A stretch of DNA of 64,000 nt from Siphonodentalium dalli (GCA_032622095.1 CP136069.1:8200036-8264035), one strand, 5' to 3'. Shown: positions 10,134 through 20,770, counted from the stretch's first letter. The notes: a model not told the origin generated them from the letters alone. Program-made: numbers and translations.

Positions 10134-10867
10134 GAGTCATTATCAATTTTGGCGCATATTCTTGTCCTTTCACACTGGCGTCTTTCAGACAAGATATATG
10201 CTGGCAAATTATAATTTTATATATGGCCCGCAATGCGTTCTATAAAATACACACCGAATACATGTCGTGTAGCGGGATATTAACCCCCTACCCGTTAGTT
10301 TTATAGCTGAATTTCCACTAAAACTCGTGTCCCAATTTCAAAATATCGAGTTCGCTCGTCTGTCTATGGACATTATTCACAATAATTATGAAAACTGTCA
10401 TGCGTAGTTGAATAATGGTCATTACTCTAAATGAAAACTAACTGTAGACTACCAATGTCCGAGATTTCCACATATTTTTTGCTCGTTACATCTTGTCCCT
10501 CAACTCGATGTATCTACTGTAACGAAGATGCATACTAGCAAAATAATAGGACCTCCCTATCAGTGTCAATGACGTCAATTCGTTTTATAAGAGTGAGAGC
10601 ACATGGCATGATCGAAAGTGGACGCCGATTTGGAATACGAAGATACAGCAGAGGAAAAATTAGCATCAGGTAGGTGCACCCATAGCCGTATATTTAAAAA
10701 GCGTCTGAAATGTAACGCAAATTTAATCGATATGACCAGGGAGCTCAGTATCGCTAATTAATTTTCATAGATATGTTTGTGCGTCATTTCGATTGCCACA
10801 TTATCCCCCCGCTGAAGGGAGAATTCATTGAGATATTTCGTGTTTGATAGTCAATACATATCTCCTG

Positions 10868-11840
10868 TAACGGTCTACTCCTGTTACGAAGAAAATCATT
10901 ACAGGAAATACCAGTTTTGTTACTGGAGATAGAAATATCACCTTGAGATTAGTCTATCTATAATATGTGTCAAAATATTATGTGGATTTATTATGTAAAC
11001 TGTCAGGTGACTCATTAGAATTTTATTTAGCCAAACAGTTATGTGTTTAAGATAAACCATTTGCTGGGACTTTGTCACAATGTTAAATCATGTTACGGGA
11101 GATACTATAATTGTTACGGGAGAAAGCAGTTTTGACCAACAACGTAGCAATTTTGAATAAAGTCGACTTTTAGCCCCTTTGTCGCATTCCTGCTATCATT
11201 GTGATGTGAAAAACATCATATAATAATAAACGCGACCTCTTCTATATTTGAGTCGCTTCAAATTGTGATTTTGTTACACGAAATACACTGCGAGTAACAC
11301 GATATACGACATGTGTTACATGAATTTTACTTTTGTAGTAATAGCAAGCAATCGTGTGTTATTTTGTTTGACGTTTATTTACTGTGTTTTGGTATGTTAT
11401 AATTACATGAGTAGCTTGAAATTATTTGAAAATACCGAAATTACATGCCAGTTATCTGCACAAATAACCAAATAGGCGTTACAGGAAATACGATTAGTTG
11501 TCATTATTTTAATTTCGGTGTAAGGGGAAAGGATTACCAAATGGTGTCAGTTTTAACTCACATACAAATATGTATGTGAGTGTACTATGGTGAGTAAGCA
11601 TCGATGCGTTCGTTATATAGTTCCTTTTAAATTCATGACCAGATCGCGTGGTCGTTACATTAAATACACAACACGCTACAGGAAAGACCAGAGTGTGTCT
11701 GAAGGGTTATTTTGGTGGGGTAATTCAAATTCGCTCGCCAAAATAGCAATAATAAAAGGGTCGAATTATTGGTATAATACTTTGTTTTGGTGAATTATAA
11801 TGGAAACCAAACTTGATTAGACGTTACACGATATATATGT
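10868..11840. repeat. Subterminal GTTAC-type motifs of N
   Basis: Short variants of GTTAC(A/G)(G/C)GA(A/G)ATA occur about a dozen times here, e.g. near 10901, 10918, 11093, 11113, 11272, 11297, 11480, 11673 and 11822. The complementary form (TCGTGTAAC and similar) occurs in the right subterminal part near 17462, 17807 and 17967. Inverted subterminal motifs are typical transposase-binding arrays; that role is inferred. Confidence 0.5.
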
Positions 11841-11973
11841 CAAGATGCCATTGATTTACAACTCGACAAATTCCGGAAGTCGCATATGTCCGTGTACATA
11901 TCGTTTTTGAACAAGCACGCTTAATACATATACGGTATTCGTAAATTAGTAACGTCGTCCTGATTGCTTTCAG

Positions 11974-12972
11974 ATATGGCTATGTCAAATGCTGAGAGAC
12001 AGAGGAAATTCAGAGCGAATATGGATAAGGATCCTGAACGGCGACGCTCTTATTTGAACAAACAGAAAGCAAAGTATAAAGAAGACAAGAGATGGACTGT
12101 CATCCGGTGCATAACCCCTTGTGGCATACCGACTAGTGTGGGCATATCTATAACGTATGAGTGCTATACTCAGACCGATGGACCCAAAAATCAGCCTTTT
12201 CATATAAACAAAGATGAATAACTATAGAACAAAAAACCAAAAACAAAACAGTTGAATATGCCATTAAATGTCCTCATAGTGGTGAACAACCATACAAATT
12301 TTCATTGAGATCCGAGCGTTACTGTTCAAGTTATTACCTGAACAGTCATCGGATGGACCAAACAGCCAACATTTCCAGATACACAAAGATGAATAACTCT
12401 AGAATGGAAAATCCGAACAAAACGATGTAACCCTCTATTGAATGCCCTCATATTAGTGAACATCCAAACCAAATTTCATTGAGATCCCAGCACAACTGTT
12501 GAAGTTACGATATGAACAGACACCAGACGGACCAAAAGCCAAAATTTCCATATAAACAAAGATGAATAACTCTAGAATGGAAAATCCGAACAAAACGATG
12601 GAACCCACTATTTAATGTCCTCATATTAGTGAACATCCATACCTAATTTCATTGAGATCTGGGCACTACTGTTCAAGTTATGACATGAACAGACATCGGA
12701 CTGACGCACAGACGGACAGGTGCAAAACAGTATACCCCCATTTTTAAAAAAGGGGGTATAATAAGGAACTTGGAAAAAAGAAGTGCAAAAAAATATATGA
12801 CATCGCGAGAACTGACGAAAACAATGGAAAGAAAAACAGAGAAAACAAAGAGAAAAACTAAAGAAAATAAAGTAGATTATAGCATGTATACACCACCAGC
12901 TTCGCCACTGCAAAATCACGAAGAATTTCCGAGGCCCATCTAGACAGGAAAGAGAGAGAGCAGCAAGCAAAC
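11974..12972 (+). pseudogene. N protein, N-terminal exon, interrupted and frameshifted
   Basis: A polypyrimidine tract and TTTCAG at about 11964-11973 look like a splice acceptor. An upstream CAG/GTAGGT at 10667-10675 may be the matching donor of a noncoding first exon. The likely start gives MAMSNAERQRKFRANMDKD, an Arg/Lys-rich segment. After KYKEDK the frame is broken by a 673-bp repeat (12090-12762). Beyond it the reading resumes as ELGKKK, so removing the insert restores continuity. A 1-nt shift follows in an A-run near 12790, then a basic stretch and TPPASPL. From memory this resembles the N-terminus of uncharacterised, transposon-borne animal proteins; no search was done. Confidence 0.6.
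12090..12762 (-). mobile_element. U repeat inserted into the N exon
   Basis: AAG occurs on both sides (12087-12089 and 12763-12765). The insert holds three diverged ~110-120 bp units with AAAGATGAATAACTCTAGAA and 'cattgagatc', and ends in a small hairpin (TATACCCCC / GGGGGTATA). The same family in opposite orientation lies at 43090-43420 ('gagttattcatctttgtttatctgg'). Confidence 0.75.
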
Positions 12973-13186
12973 AAGAAAACCATAGTCAGAAATGGTAACG
13001 CCACCAAGATCGTATTATTAGCCATAAATATAAATAATAATACAATTATTCTATAAACTAGCTTTCAAATTTTATGCGGGAAATTTGCGTACTTCCATAT
13101 TTCAAGTTTTCCCGTTTCTCGTGGCATACATTACTTTCATCAAACTGTCTTCTTTATTACACAAGCTGATAGGCCCGACTTCACCC

Positions 13187-13745
13187 GGGCTGTTTCACAT
13201 CTGCTTTCCGGTGAAAGGTGCGATTTGACCTTCAATTGACTATTTCGAAAGTCAAGGTCAGGTCAGGGTCATGATTTGTCCAGTCCAAAACACCCCCACC
13301 CGTAGAAAACTACCCATAGGTATCAAATTTCGTCGAAATCCGTCCGTTTTACCCAACTTGACCTTTAATTAACAATTTTGAAGGTCAAGGTAAGGTCAGA
13401 GTCATGATTTGACCCGTCCAAAACACCCCCCCCCCCCCCGACAAAAGTACCCATAGGTATCAAATTTCGTCGAAATCTATCCGTTTTATCCGAGTTGACC
13501 TTTGATTGGCCATATTGAAGGTCAATGTCAGGCCGAGGTCACGATTTGACCCGTTCAAAACTCTCCTCGGACCAAAGTATCCCTAGGTATCAAATTTCGC
13601 CGAAATTTGTCCGTTTTACCCAAATTGACCTTGCATTGACAGTTTTAAAGGTCAAGGTCAGGTCGGGGTCACGATTTGACCCGTTCAAAACACTTCCCGG
13701 ACACAAATACCCATAGGTATCAAATTACGTTGAAATCTATGGAAA
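13187..13745 (+). repeat. Tandem repeat, ~120-bp unit, four to five copies
   Basis: Each unit reads roughly 'ttgaaggtcaaggtcaggtc.gggtca.gatttgacccgt.caaaac' then 'cccataggtatcaaatttcgtcgaaat'. A C-run lies at 13426-13439. Located inside N; no coding. Confidence 0.85.
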
Positions 13746-14094
13746 GCCGAGGAGGACATGTTGGTTGCTAATTGCTAGATATACGACGCGGTATTTTGAA
13801 GGTGTTTCAAACTAGGAGATAGAAGTATTCTGCCTTTCAAATGGTGATGAATTATAGTAGTTTATTCAAATTTTATGGCATAAATTGTTATTAAAACCGT
13901 ATATACTATAAAAAATTAATGACTCGAAAATTAAGTGGGCCTTTAAACAAAGTCACAATTGCATTTAGGCTCATCTCATACTCGTCCATTCAGCGATATT
14001 CTACTGCGCAGTTTGTTATAGCCTCCAGTATTTATTGAGCGTTATACCCCCAACTGTTATAATTCGCCTTTAGCAGGCGTACTCTTGCCTCAGA

Positions 14095-14960
14095 TTATTG
14101 AGATATTAGGTCACACATAATCACATTAAATCGCATCGTAACATAGCAATTGTGTGGGCTCCTTGGCGTGAATATGTAATGAGAAATAAGGTCATACGTA
14201 ATGACATTAAACTCAAGAAAACCCTCGAAAACAAAACAAAATCACATTTAATGTTTTACGTTATTTCCTTCATAAAAAGAATCTTCGTGATAATGAACCC
14301 TCTCGTTACTTTAGAATATAGAATTAACCTTAAAATAAAAAAAATCTTTGGAACACAGAACCTTCGGAATAACGAACCTTCGGATTGGTGAACCTTCGGA
14401 ATAGCGAACATTCAGAGAAATTTCGGAATAGTGGACCTTCGGGATAGTGAACCTTCGGAATAGAGCCATGCCCCCCAATATTCATATTATATGCCCAGAG
14501 TTCAAAGGTATGGACCCATAAAATTCTAAACTTGGCCCTTAAAATAATGAACTCCAAATTGGAGCACACACAGAACACCACTTAAGTCAACTGAACCTAT
14601 GTCATGTCCCAATGCGGGAGGGTCCATATATACCACAACATTCATAGTATATGCCAAGAATTCAAAGGTATGGGCCCACGTAATGACATAAAATCTCAAG
14701 AAAACCAGCGAAAACAAAACAAAATCACATTTAATGTTCTAAGTTAAGTTATTTCCTCCTGTATCTGTATCGGTGTGCGCGCATGATCAGTTCGGATGTG
14801 AGCGCACACTCCATATAAAGAATCTTTGTGAAAATGAACCCTCTCAAATTAGTCTCAATACTTTAAAATATAGAATTAACCTAAAAATAACAAAAACCTT
14901 CGGAATAGAGAACCTTCGGAATAGCGGATCTTCGGGATAGCAAACCTTCATAATAGAAGC
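14095..14960 (+). repeat. Duplicated block with AACCTTCGGAATAG mini-repeats
   Basis: The block 14199-14480 recurs at about 14680-14960: 'gaaaacaaaacaaaatcacatttaatgtt', then 'gaatagcgaaccttcgg' strings about 14 bp apart. The phrase 'ttcaaaggtatgg.ccca' also occurs twice (about 14500 and 14660). Confidence 0.8.
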
Positions 14961-15239
14961 ATGTCCCCACAATTACACCGGTGACGTAAACACATGTGCC
15001 AATCTTAGTTGTACTCTCGTAATTATCGGTACGATGAAACGGTGACGGAATCTGACGAGATTTGCCGAATGTACAATCACCCAGTGAATTATCGATCGAC
15101 CATGCGATACAAAAAAACCAAATGCAATAAACACCACACTACGGTGGCGTAATAATTCGCGAACGATCCAAATGTTATCGGGATAAAGTTCTGTATGAGA
15201 GTCCCAATATCATTATGCCTGTTATTAGAACTAGAAGGA

Positions 15240-16593
15240 ATGTTAAGAAAAATTTATTGGGTGTTTGTGGCAAGAAAGCGGGTCAGGGTGCGCAATCATG
15301 TAGAGAGGCAAATGCGATGTGTTAGATGGGAGTGTAGAGGAATCTGGGACGATTGCCAATGATGGTTTGAAAGTTGGGTCGGTGGGCAGACAGGTGGAGG
15401 GTGTTTTGACTAGGCGTGGTAGGCACGCAAGTCGAGGTGTGTGATCAGACAGAGAGGTCGGCGACGGGTTAGTTGGGAGTGGAGAGGAACCTGGGGCGAT
15501 TGTCGATGACGGTTTGAAAGTTGGGTGTTGTAGGGAGAAAGGTTGAGGGTGTTTTTACTAGGCGTGGTGGCAAGCAAGTCCATGTGTGCGATCAGACAGA
15601 GAGGTCGGCGACGGATTAGTTGGGAGTGGAGAGGAACCTGGGGCGATTGTCGATGACGGTTTGAAAGTTGGGTCTGTATGGAGAAAGGTTGAGGGTGTTT
15701 CGACTAGGCGTGGTATGAAAGCAAGTCGAGGTGCGCTCTCAGACAGAGAGGTTAGCGTCGGATTAGTTGGGATTGGAGAGGATTCTGAGTTGATTGAACA
15801 GAGTGAGCCAGATGTTGATGAATGTGATGGGGAGAAGCTTGTTGAGGGTTTAGACGGGAGGTGTCCGGATAATGTACTAGCGAGTGAACAGCAGAGTAAG
15901 ACAGTTGATGACAATGACACGAAGATGGAGATCGAGGGCGTGGACGACATGTGTCCAGAGATTGTACTAGAGAATGAACAGGGTAAGACATATGTTGATG
16001 AATGTGACATGGATATGGTGATCGAGGGTGTGAACGAGAGGTGTCAGGAGAAAGTATCGGAGAGTGAACAGCAGAGTAATACAGCCGATGAATGTGATGG
16101 AGAGAGGCAGGTTGAAGGTTCGGACAGGCTGTTTCAGGGGAAAGTACAGGATAGTGAACAGCAGAGTAAGTCAGTTGATGAATGTGAGTGAGAGAAACGG
16201 GTTGACAGTTTAGACGGGATGTGTCAGGAGAATGTACTGGAGAGTGAACAGCAGAGTAAGATAGTTGTTGATGAATGTGGAATGCATATGTTGATCGAGT
16301 GTGTGCATTCGATGTGTCCGGAGAGTGTAACCGAGAGCGAAGAGACAAGTAAGATAGTTGTTGATGAATGTGACGGGGAGAAGCACGTTGAGGGTTTAGA
16401 CGGGATGTGTCAGGTGAATGCATTGGAGAGTGAACAGCAGAGTACAGCTGGTGAATGTGATGGAGAGAAGCGGGTTGAAGGTTTAGACGGGATGTGTTAG
16501 GAGAAAGTACCGGATAGTGAACAGCAGAGTAAAACAGTTGCCAATGAATGTGATGGGGAGAAGCTGGTTGATGGTTCAGACAAGACGTACGTG
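15240..16593 (+). pseudogene. Acidic repeat-coding region of the N protein, decayed
   Basis: The base composition changes to G-rich. The first part (15250-15780) has about three copies of a ~150 bp unit translating as SDREVGDGLVGSGEEPGAIV. The second part has ~80-bp units translating as VDECDGEKLVEGLDGMCQ then ESEQQSK, about nine copies. Stops have arisen by point changes: near 16189 GATGGA became GAGTGA, and near 16498 CAG became TAG. No known domain is recognised. It is probably a lineage-specific acidic linker upstream of the 16594-16912 domain. Confidence 0.55.
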
Positions 16594-16912
16594 TGATGGT
16601 GTTTGGTTGAATGTGCCAAGTTCAGTTGAGTGTATTGATAAATATGGTATTGTTAAATACCAGCGGAACATATACCCTGGATATGTCCAGAATGTCTCGG
16701 GTGATGAGTTGCTTATAAAATGTATGAAGCGTATAGGTCCAAAGAAGGCAAATTGCTTTACATGGCCAAAACGCTGCACAGATATTTCGTGGTACTGTCA
16801 TAACAAGATTTTGGCAGTTATTCCTGAGCCAAAGATAATTACAGGGAGAGGTTCGTACTTTAAAGTGTGCATGCCAATATGTAATAAATTACAGAGTAAT
16901 ATCGGACATTAA
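16594..16912 (+). pseudogene. N protein, C-terminal domain fragment
   Basis: About 105 residues with an aromatic/Pro pattern: VWLNV, then VKYQRNIYPGYVQNV, then a Cys-Met-containing strand, then CFTWPKRCTDISWY, then ILAVIPEPK. A stop follows at 16910. The frame differs from the preceding acidic repeats, so a frameshift near 16585-16593 separates them. From memory the YPG...WP..D..WY...PEP pattern is the C-terminal domain of the same uncharacterised transposon protein family as the basic N-terminus at 11974. A homology search would settle this. Confidence 0.5.
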
Positions 16913-18712
16913 GAAAGGCTATTGGCTGAGTATGTAATTTCCCCGTAAATATTCCGTGGTTTGCAGTTGGAAATGTCAGCGGTATATTATACATATATCG
17001 TAACGTACATGTATGATATTAGTTGGAAAATATCCACACGTGTGGTTTAGTTATTTGTTTCCGTTAAACATATTTTAAATTACAATTTATGTTTTCTTGT
17101 TAATAGACGGGTTCAGTCACACGCATTTGTATAGTATTGTGCATAGTATTGATATAGTGGTGCATGATGAAGGGAATTTAAAGCCACCCGACTGCTGTCA
17201 CGAACGCAAGTGTAACGACAACATGATTAAATTTGCATCACTCAAAATAAAATATGTCTGCGGGTAAATCACACATGCTCATAACAGCCACATGGCGTTC
17301 ATAACTCGTTGAAACCTTCTTTATGTAATGAAGGTGGGGTAATACTCTTAATTACACTTCTTAGTTACATGTTATACATCGGATAGACTTACATCTAAAC
17401 TAATCTTAACCGAATAACCGTGCACGTAATCAGGTTAGTTTCATTCACCAGATCAATTCCTTCTATCTACACATACGTGTAACTGAACCTCGCTAGTATT
17501 ACTTAGGGATGAAGAAACTCTCCCATAACGCAATTAATATGCGATGAGTTGTAGTTGGCCCTCGATGGTAACTCACACATATCTGATATATGCATCTCTA
17601 CTAAATACTCCACTTGAAATATTTCCGTGTATCAGATGTGTGTACAGTTACGACGGAGGGGCAACGGAGCGCTCTAGAATCGCCAAAAACTTCATTCTAT
17701 GGCGAATACACCACTCCAGTTATATATTTTTCCTTCTTTTTTCTTTGGATAACGCATTTTGATTATCCCTTTTTGTTGAATAAAACAATAATAAAAATGT
17801 GTCTTTCGTGTAACATTAAGAGCCAACGGACAAGTTCTTTGGCCAGATAATGGTTATATATGGCAAAAACTCTTTAACAAAATTTAGTGAGACCCTGAAT
17901 ATATTAAACAAATCTTCCTTCATCAAAATGGAACTAGAAATGTCCAAATGTACATGTTATGTATATCGTGTAACACGCATGTCTTTACTGTAGCATATGA
18001 CATTTTAAACTACACGGTAATTTATGAAATAACATTGTACATCCTTTATTATGCACGTCAGACTGCGAAATTGTTATTTTTGTCGCGCTATACTCGAAAT
18101 ATGACATATTGGTATAGCTTAGTGGGGTTTCAACCTCCATGTGGTGCTCAAAATTGTATATCACGTAACGATGACCATCTATACTGTCACACAAATGTCC
18201 CCACTGTAACGCAGTGAATATTGAAATTTTAAAATGCTAAGTCATACAATTCCAAGGGAGTTTTTTTCAATTATCAGTGGTTTAGGCATATCGGATTCAC
18301 GGCATTAAACCAATACCCAATATGATACGAATATTCTCTCTTGAAGAACTCTTTCGTATCGGCAAAATGTAATTTTCGAAAAACAGTTAATTCTACACAT
18401 GGAAAAGACATGATTTAACATCATATAACCGGAAAAATCTGTTTTATTAGTTGTAAGATAACCCATTTTGACATGATCGAGTTACAACATGAAGTAGTTC
18501 TAATATTTGTTAATTGCAGCCATACAAAGTGTGTTTGTTACAGTATAGACATTATATATGTATAGCCAACATTGACAACCCAACCAAATACAAATCATAG
18601 GTGATTAAGCCTGCATTTTAGTGTTTTAATAACCCATAAGGTCTATTTATTCCAAACGATGACCAAATTACGTTTTCTGCCAACATATTTTTTTCAATTA
18701 TTACCAGACTGA
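16913..18712. other. Right subterminal region of N, no coding seen
   Basis: AT-rich, with scattered GTGTAAC-type motifs that mirror the left subterminal motifs. No exon recognised. Confidence 0.55.
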
Positions 18713-18739
18713 AATATGCGCCAAAATTGATAATGACTC

Positions 18740-18924
18740 ATATAAGAGAATGCATTGGCCTAAAAAAAATCTTTTTTTAACACTTTTTACCATTTTTTCT
18801 TACATTCTTTAACAATTTTATAATTTTTAATGTGTTAAGCCAATGCATTCTCTTATATATGCGAGGCGACCTATGGTCGACTCGCATATATAAGAGAATG
18901 CATTGGCACAGGGCCCTTCTGTTG
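18740..18924 (+). mobile_element. A element, right half (split by N), aberrant right end
   Basis: Rest of hairpin 1, spacer and hairpin 2 (about 18839-18907). The right TIR stops after CCCTTCTGTTG and runs into ACTCCGGTTTCATGTCTGG. That resembles the sequence immediately left of the element (9906-9928). Confidence 0.85.
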
Positions 18925-18963
18925 ACTCCGGTTTCATGTCTGGTTTCTGCCAAGAGTACAGTA

Positions 18964-19122
18964 ATGACCTCATTCTGCAAATGACAGACACACTACAGTA
19001 ATACTCTAAATAATCGACTCCTTAACCACAGCAGAATTATGGGTATTTTTTCAGGATTTAGTCGGAAATATGGTTTGTTGGCAAGTTGCCATTCACTGGA
19101 AAACTCTCAGTGAAAAGCCATT
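18964..19122. mobile_element. D right-end remnant followed by C left arm
   Basis: 'cattctgcaaatgacagacacacta' (18970-18994) is a D terminus. TACAGTAATACTC starts a C element at 18994 that is truncated after the turn. Confidence 0.8.
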
Positions 19123-19137
19123 ATGCTTAGTAAACAT

Positions 19138-19503
19138 TTAACCATTTACCCAACAGAACGGCCCTGTGCCAATGCATTCTCTTACATATGCGAGTCGACC
19201 ATAGGTCGCCTCACATATATAAGAGAATGCATTGGCTTAACACATATTAAAAATGATAAAATTGTCAAAGAATTGTCAAAGGCCAATGCATTCTCTTATA
19301 TATTCGAGGCGACCTATGGTCGACTCGCATATATAAGAGAATACATTGGCACAGGGCATAACTGTAACGATCACAATGTGGTCAATGAACCGGTTCCAAT
19401 GCTATCCATATTTGTATGGTGTTATTGAGACAGACCGAAGATATTTTAGGCTGTTGAAGCTTTATTTGGGCGTTTTTGGCCGTTTTGTTGGGTAAAGGGT
19501 TAA
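19138..19503 (-). mobile_element. A element, complete, inverted orientation
   Basis: TTAA at both ends, CCATTTACCCAACA left, TTGTTGGGTAAAGGG right. The CCGG-rich subterminal segment is on the right, defining minus orientation. Both hairpins are present. Confidence 0.9.
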
Positions 19504-19909
19504 AACATATTTTTGCGAAATATGTGTAATACTGGTTGTATATCGACTATAATCAAGATGGTTATTCACGTCGTTTTAGAAATACCAGCGCAGACATTAT
19601 TATATTTTTCAAAAACATATCTGTTCTTGGATGTTTCATACACAAACTGTTTTTTTTTCTCAAATTGCTCGGATTAGCCAAATTAACACAGCGAAAATGA
19701 CAACTTTAGAAAAAATAAAGGTACTTTTTCATAAAGGTATCAGTTTGCCCTACCCACATCATATCATCATAGCAATTCAGCAGGACCACCAGCATCATAG
19801 CGTATTAGCAGGACCACTTGACCAGAGGTGCTTCGGTGATTTTAATCTAAGCACTCTGTAGTCTGTACAATTAGAATGTGTGTAATTACAACAACAGTAC
19901 TATTACAGT

Positions 19910-20365
19910 CAAGTCTGAGTTTAGTGTGCCTGTCATTTCTAGAATGAGGTCCCCTGAGGGTGAATATAGTGACGCTATCCCACATAGTGGGCTGACATCA
20001 CTAAATTCACCCTCTGGGAACCTCATTCTGCTTGGGCCTCATCTGCTATGGGAGACATAAACTCAGATTGAAGTTTAGATGATGAATATTGTGATATACA
20101 CCCATTGGGAACCTCTATTATGCAACATGTCATCTGCCAATTTGTGGATAAAGAGAAACTAGACTAAAAAAGAAAAAGAATCTATGTGAAGTTTCTATAG
20201 AAATTTGATAATAAAGAAACTTTCCAAAGAAGAGGAGGTTTAAGCAGAATGAGGTCCCCAGAGGATGAATTTAGTGATGCTAGCCCGCTATGCGGGATAG
20301 CATCACTAAATTCACCCTCTGGGGACCTCATTCTGAAAATGACAGGCACACTAAACTCAGGCTTG
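19910..20365 (+). mobile_element. D element (subtype 1), complete
   Basis: CAAGTCTGAGTTTAGTGTG to CACACTAAACTCAGGCTTG. Palindrome 1 (19935-20030) has apex T-CCCAC-ATA-GTGGG-C. Palindrome 2 (20246-20335) has the inverted apex with CCCGC/GCGGG. The ~215 bp interior is shared by all long D copies and has no frame. Confidence 0.9.
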
Positions 20366-20642
20366 TATAGTACATTAAGATGGAATGTAGCCGACTATTT
20401 GTGGAAGTTTAATTACGTTGATAATAGTTGTTAATTTAGTTAGGTTCCCACTTGAAACAAACAACAGCGCTTGATTGCATTTTATGATGGAATGTTCACA
20501 TTTATTTACAGTAGTGTACACATGGCATTCCATCAGGGCCAATGTATTAAAACCCGATATTTTAGGACAGTCCCATGTTAAAGTAACCTTGGGCTTTTAC
20601 AGGGTGAGACAGGGTGAGACGATATAATTTGTCAGTATATTC

Positions 20643-20737
20643 AGGTAATGCCTAAACAATCGGAAATATGGCTTGTTGCCATTCATCGGAAAGCTCTCAT
20701 AAATTCTGCGAATGACAGGTACACTAAACTCAGGCTT
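20643..20737. mobile_element. C remnant joined to D right-end remnant
   Basis: 'cggaaatatggcttgttgccattcatcggaaagctctc' is part of a C left arm; 'aatgacaggtacactaaactcaggcttg' is a D right end. Confidence 0.75.
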
Positions 20738-20770
20738 GACACTGATGCAGGGGACATACTTTGTACCCTT

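Larger units (their letters stand above)
10134..18739 (+). mobile_element. N: 8.6-kb DNA transposon inserted in an A-element hairpin
   Basis: Seen directly: 27-bp perfect terminal inverted repeats (beginning GAGTCATTATCAATTTTGGC) at 10134-10160 and 18713-18739. The host hairpin is cut cleanly, with ATAT present on both sides (10130-10133 and 18740-18743). The duplication could be scored as TA if the end is taken as TGAGTC. Inside are a start-like exon encoding an Arg/Lys-rich N-terminus (11974-12972), an acidic repeat-coding stretch (15240-16593) and a C-terminal-type domain (16594-16912), all on the plus strand and all broken. No catalytic core was recognised. It is therefore probably an internally deleted or rearranged relative of an autonomous element. 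Superfamily not assigned. Confidence 0.88.

Noticed and set aside
10604..10669. Coding first exon upstream of the N exon
   Set aside because: The frame that would continue into the next exon has a TGA just after the ATG at 10603, and the other ATG frame runs into a stop after splicing. A noncoding first exon is the simpler reading.
15752..16423. 223-codon minus-strand frame (HSPDTSRLNPQRAS...)
   Set aside because: It is the antisense of the acidic repeat-coding stretch of N. The plus strand links to the recognisable C-terminal domain, so plus is the better strand.
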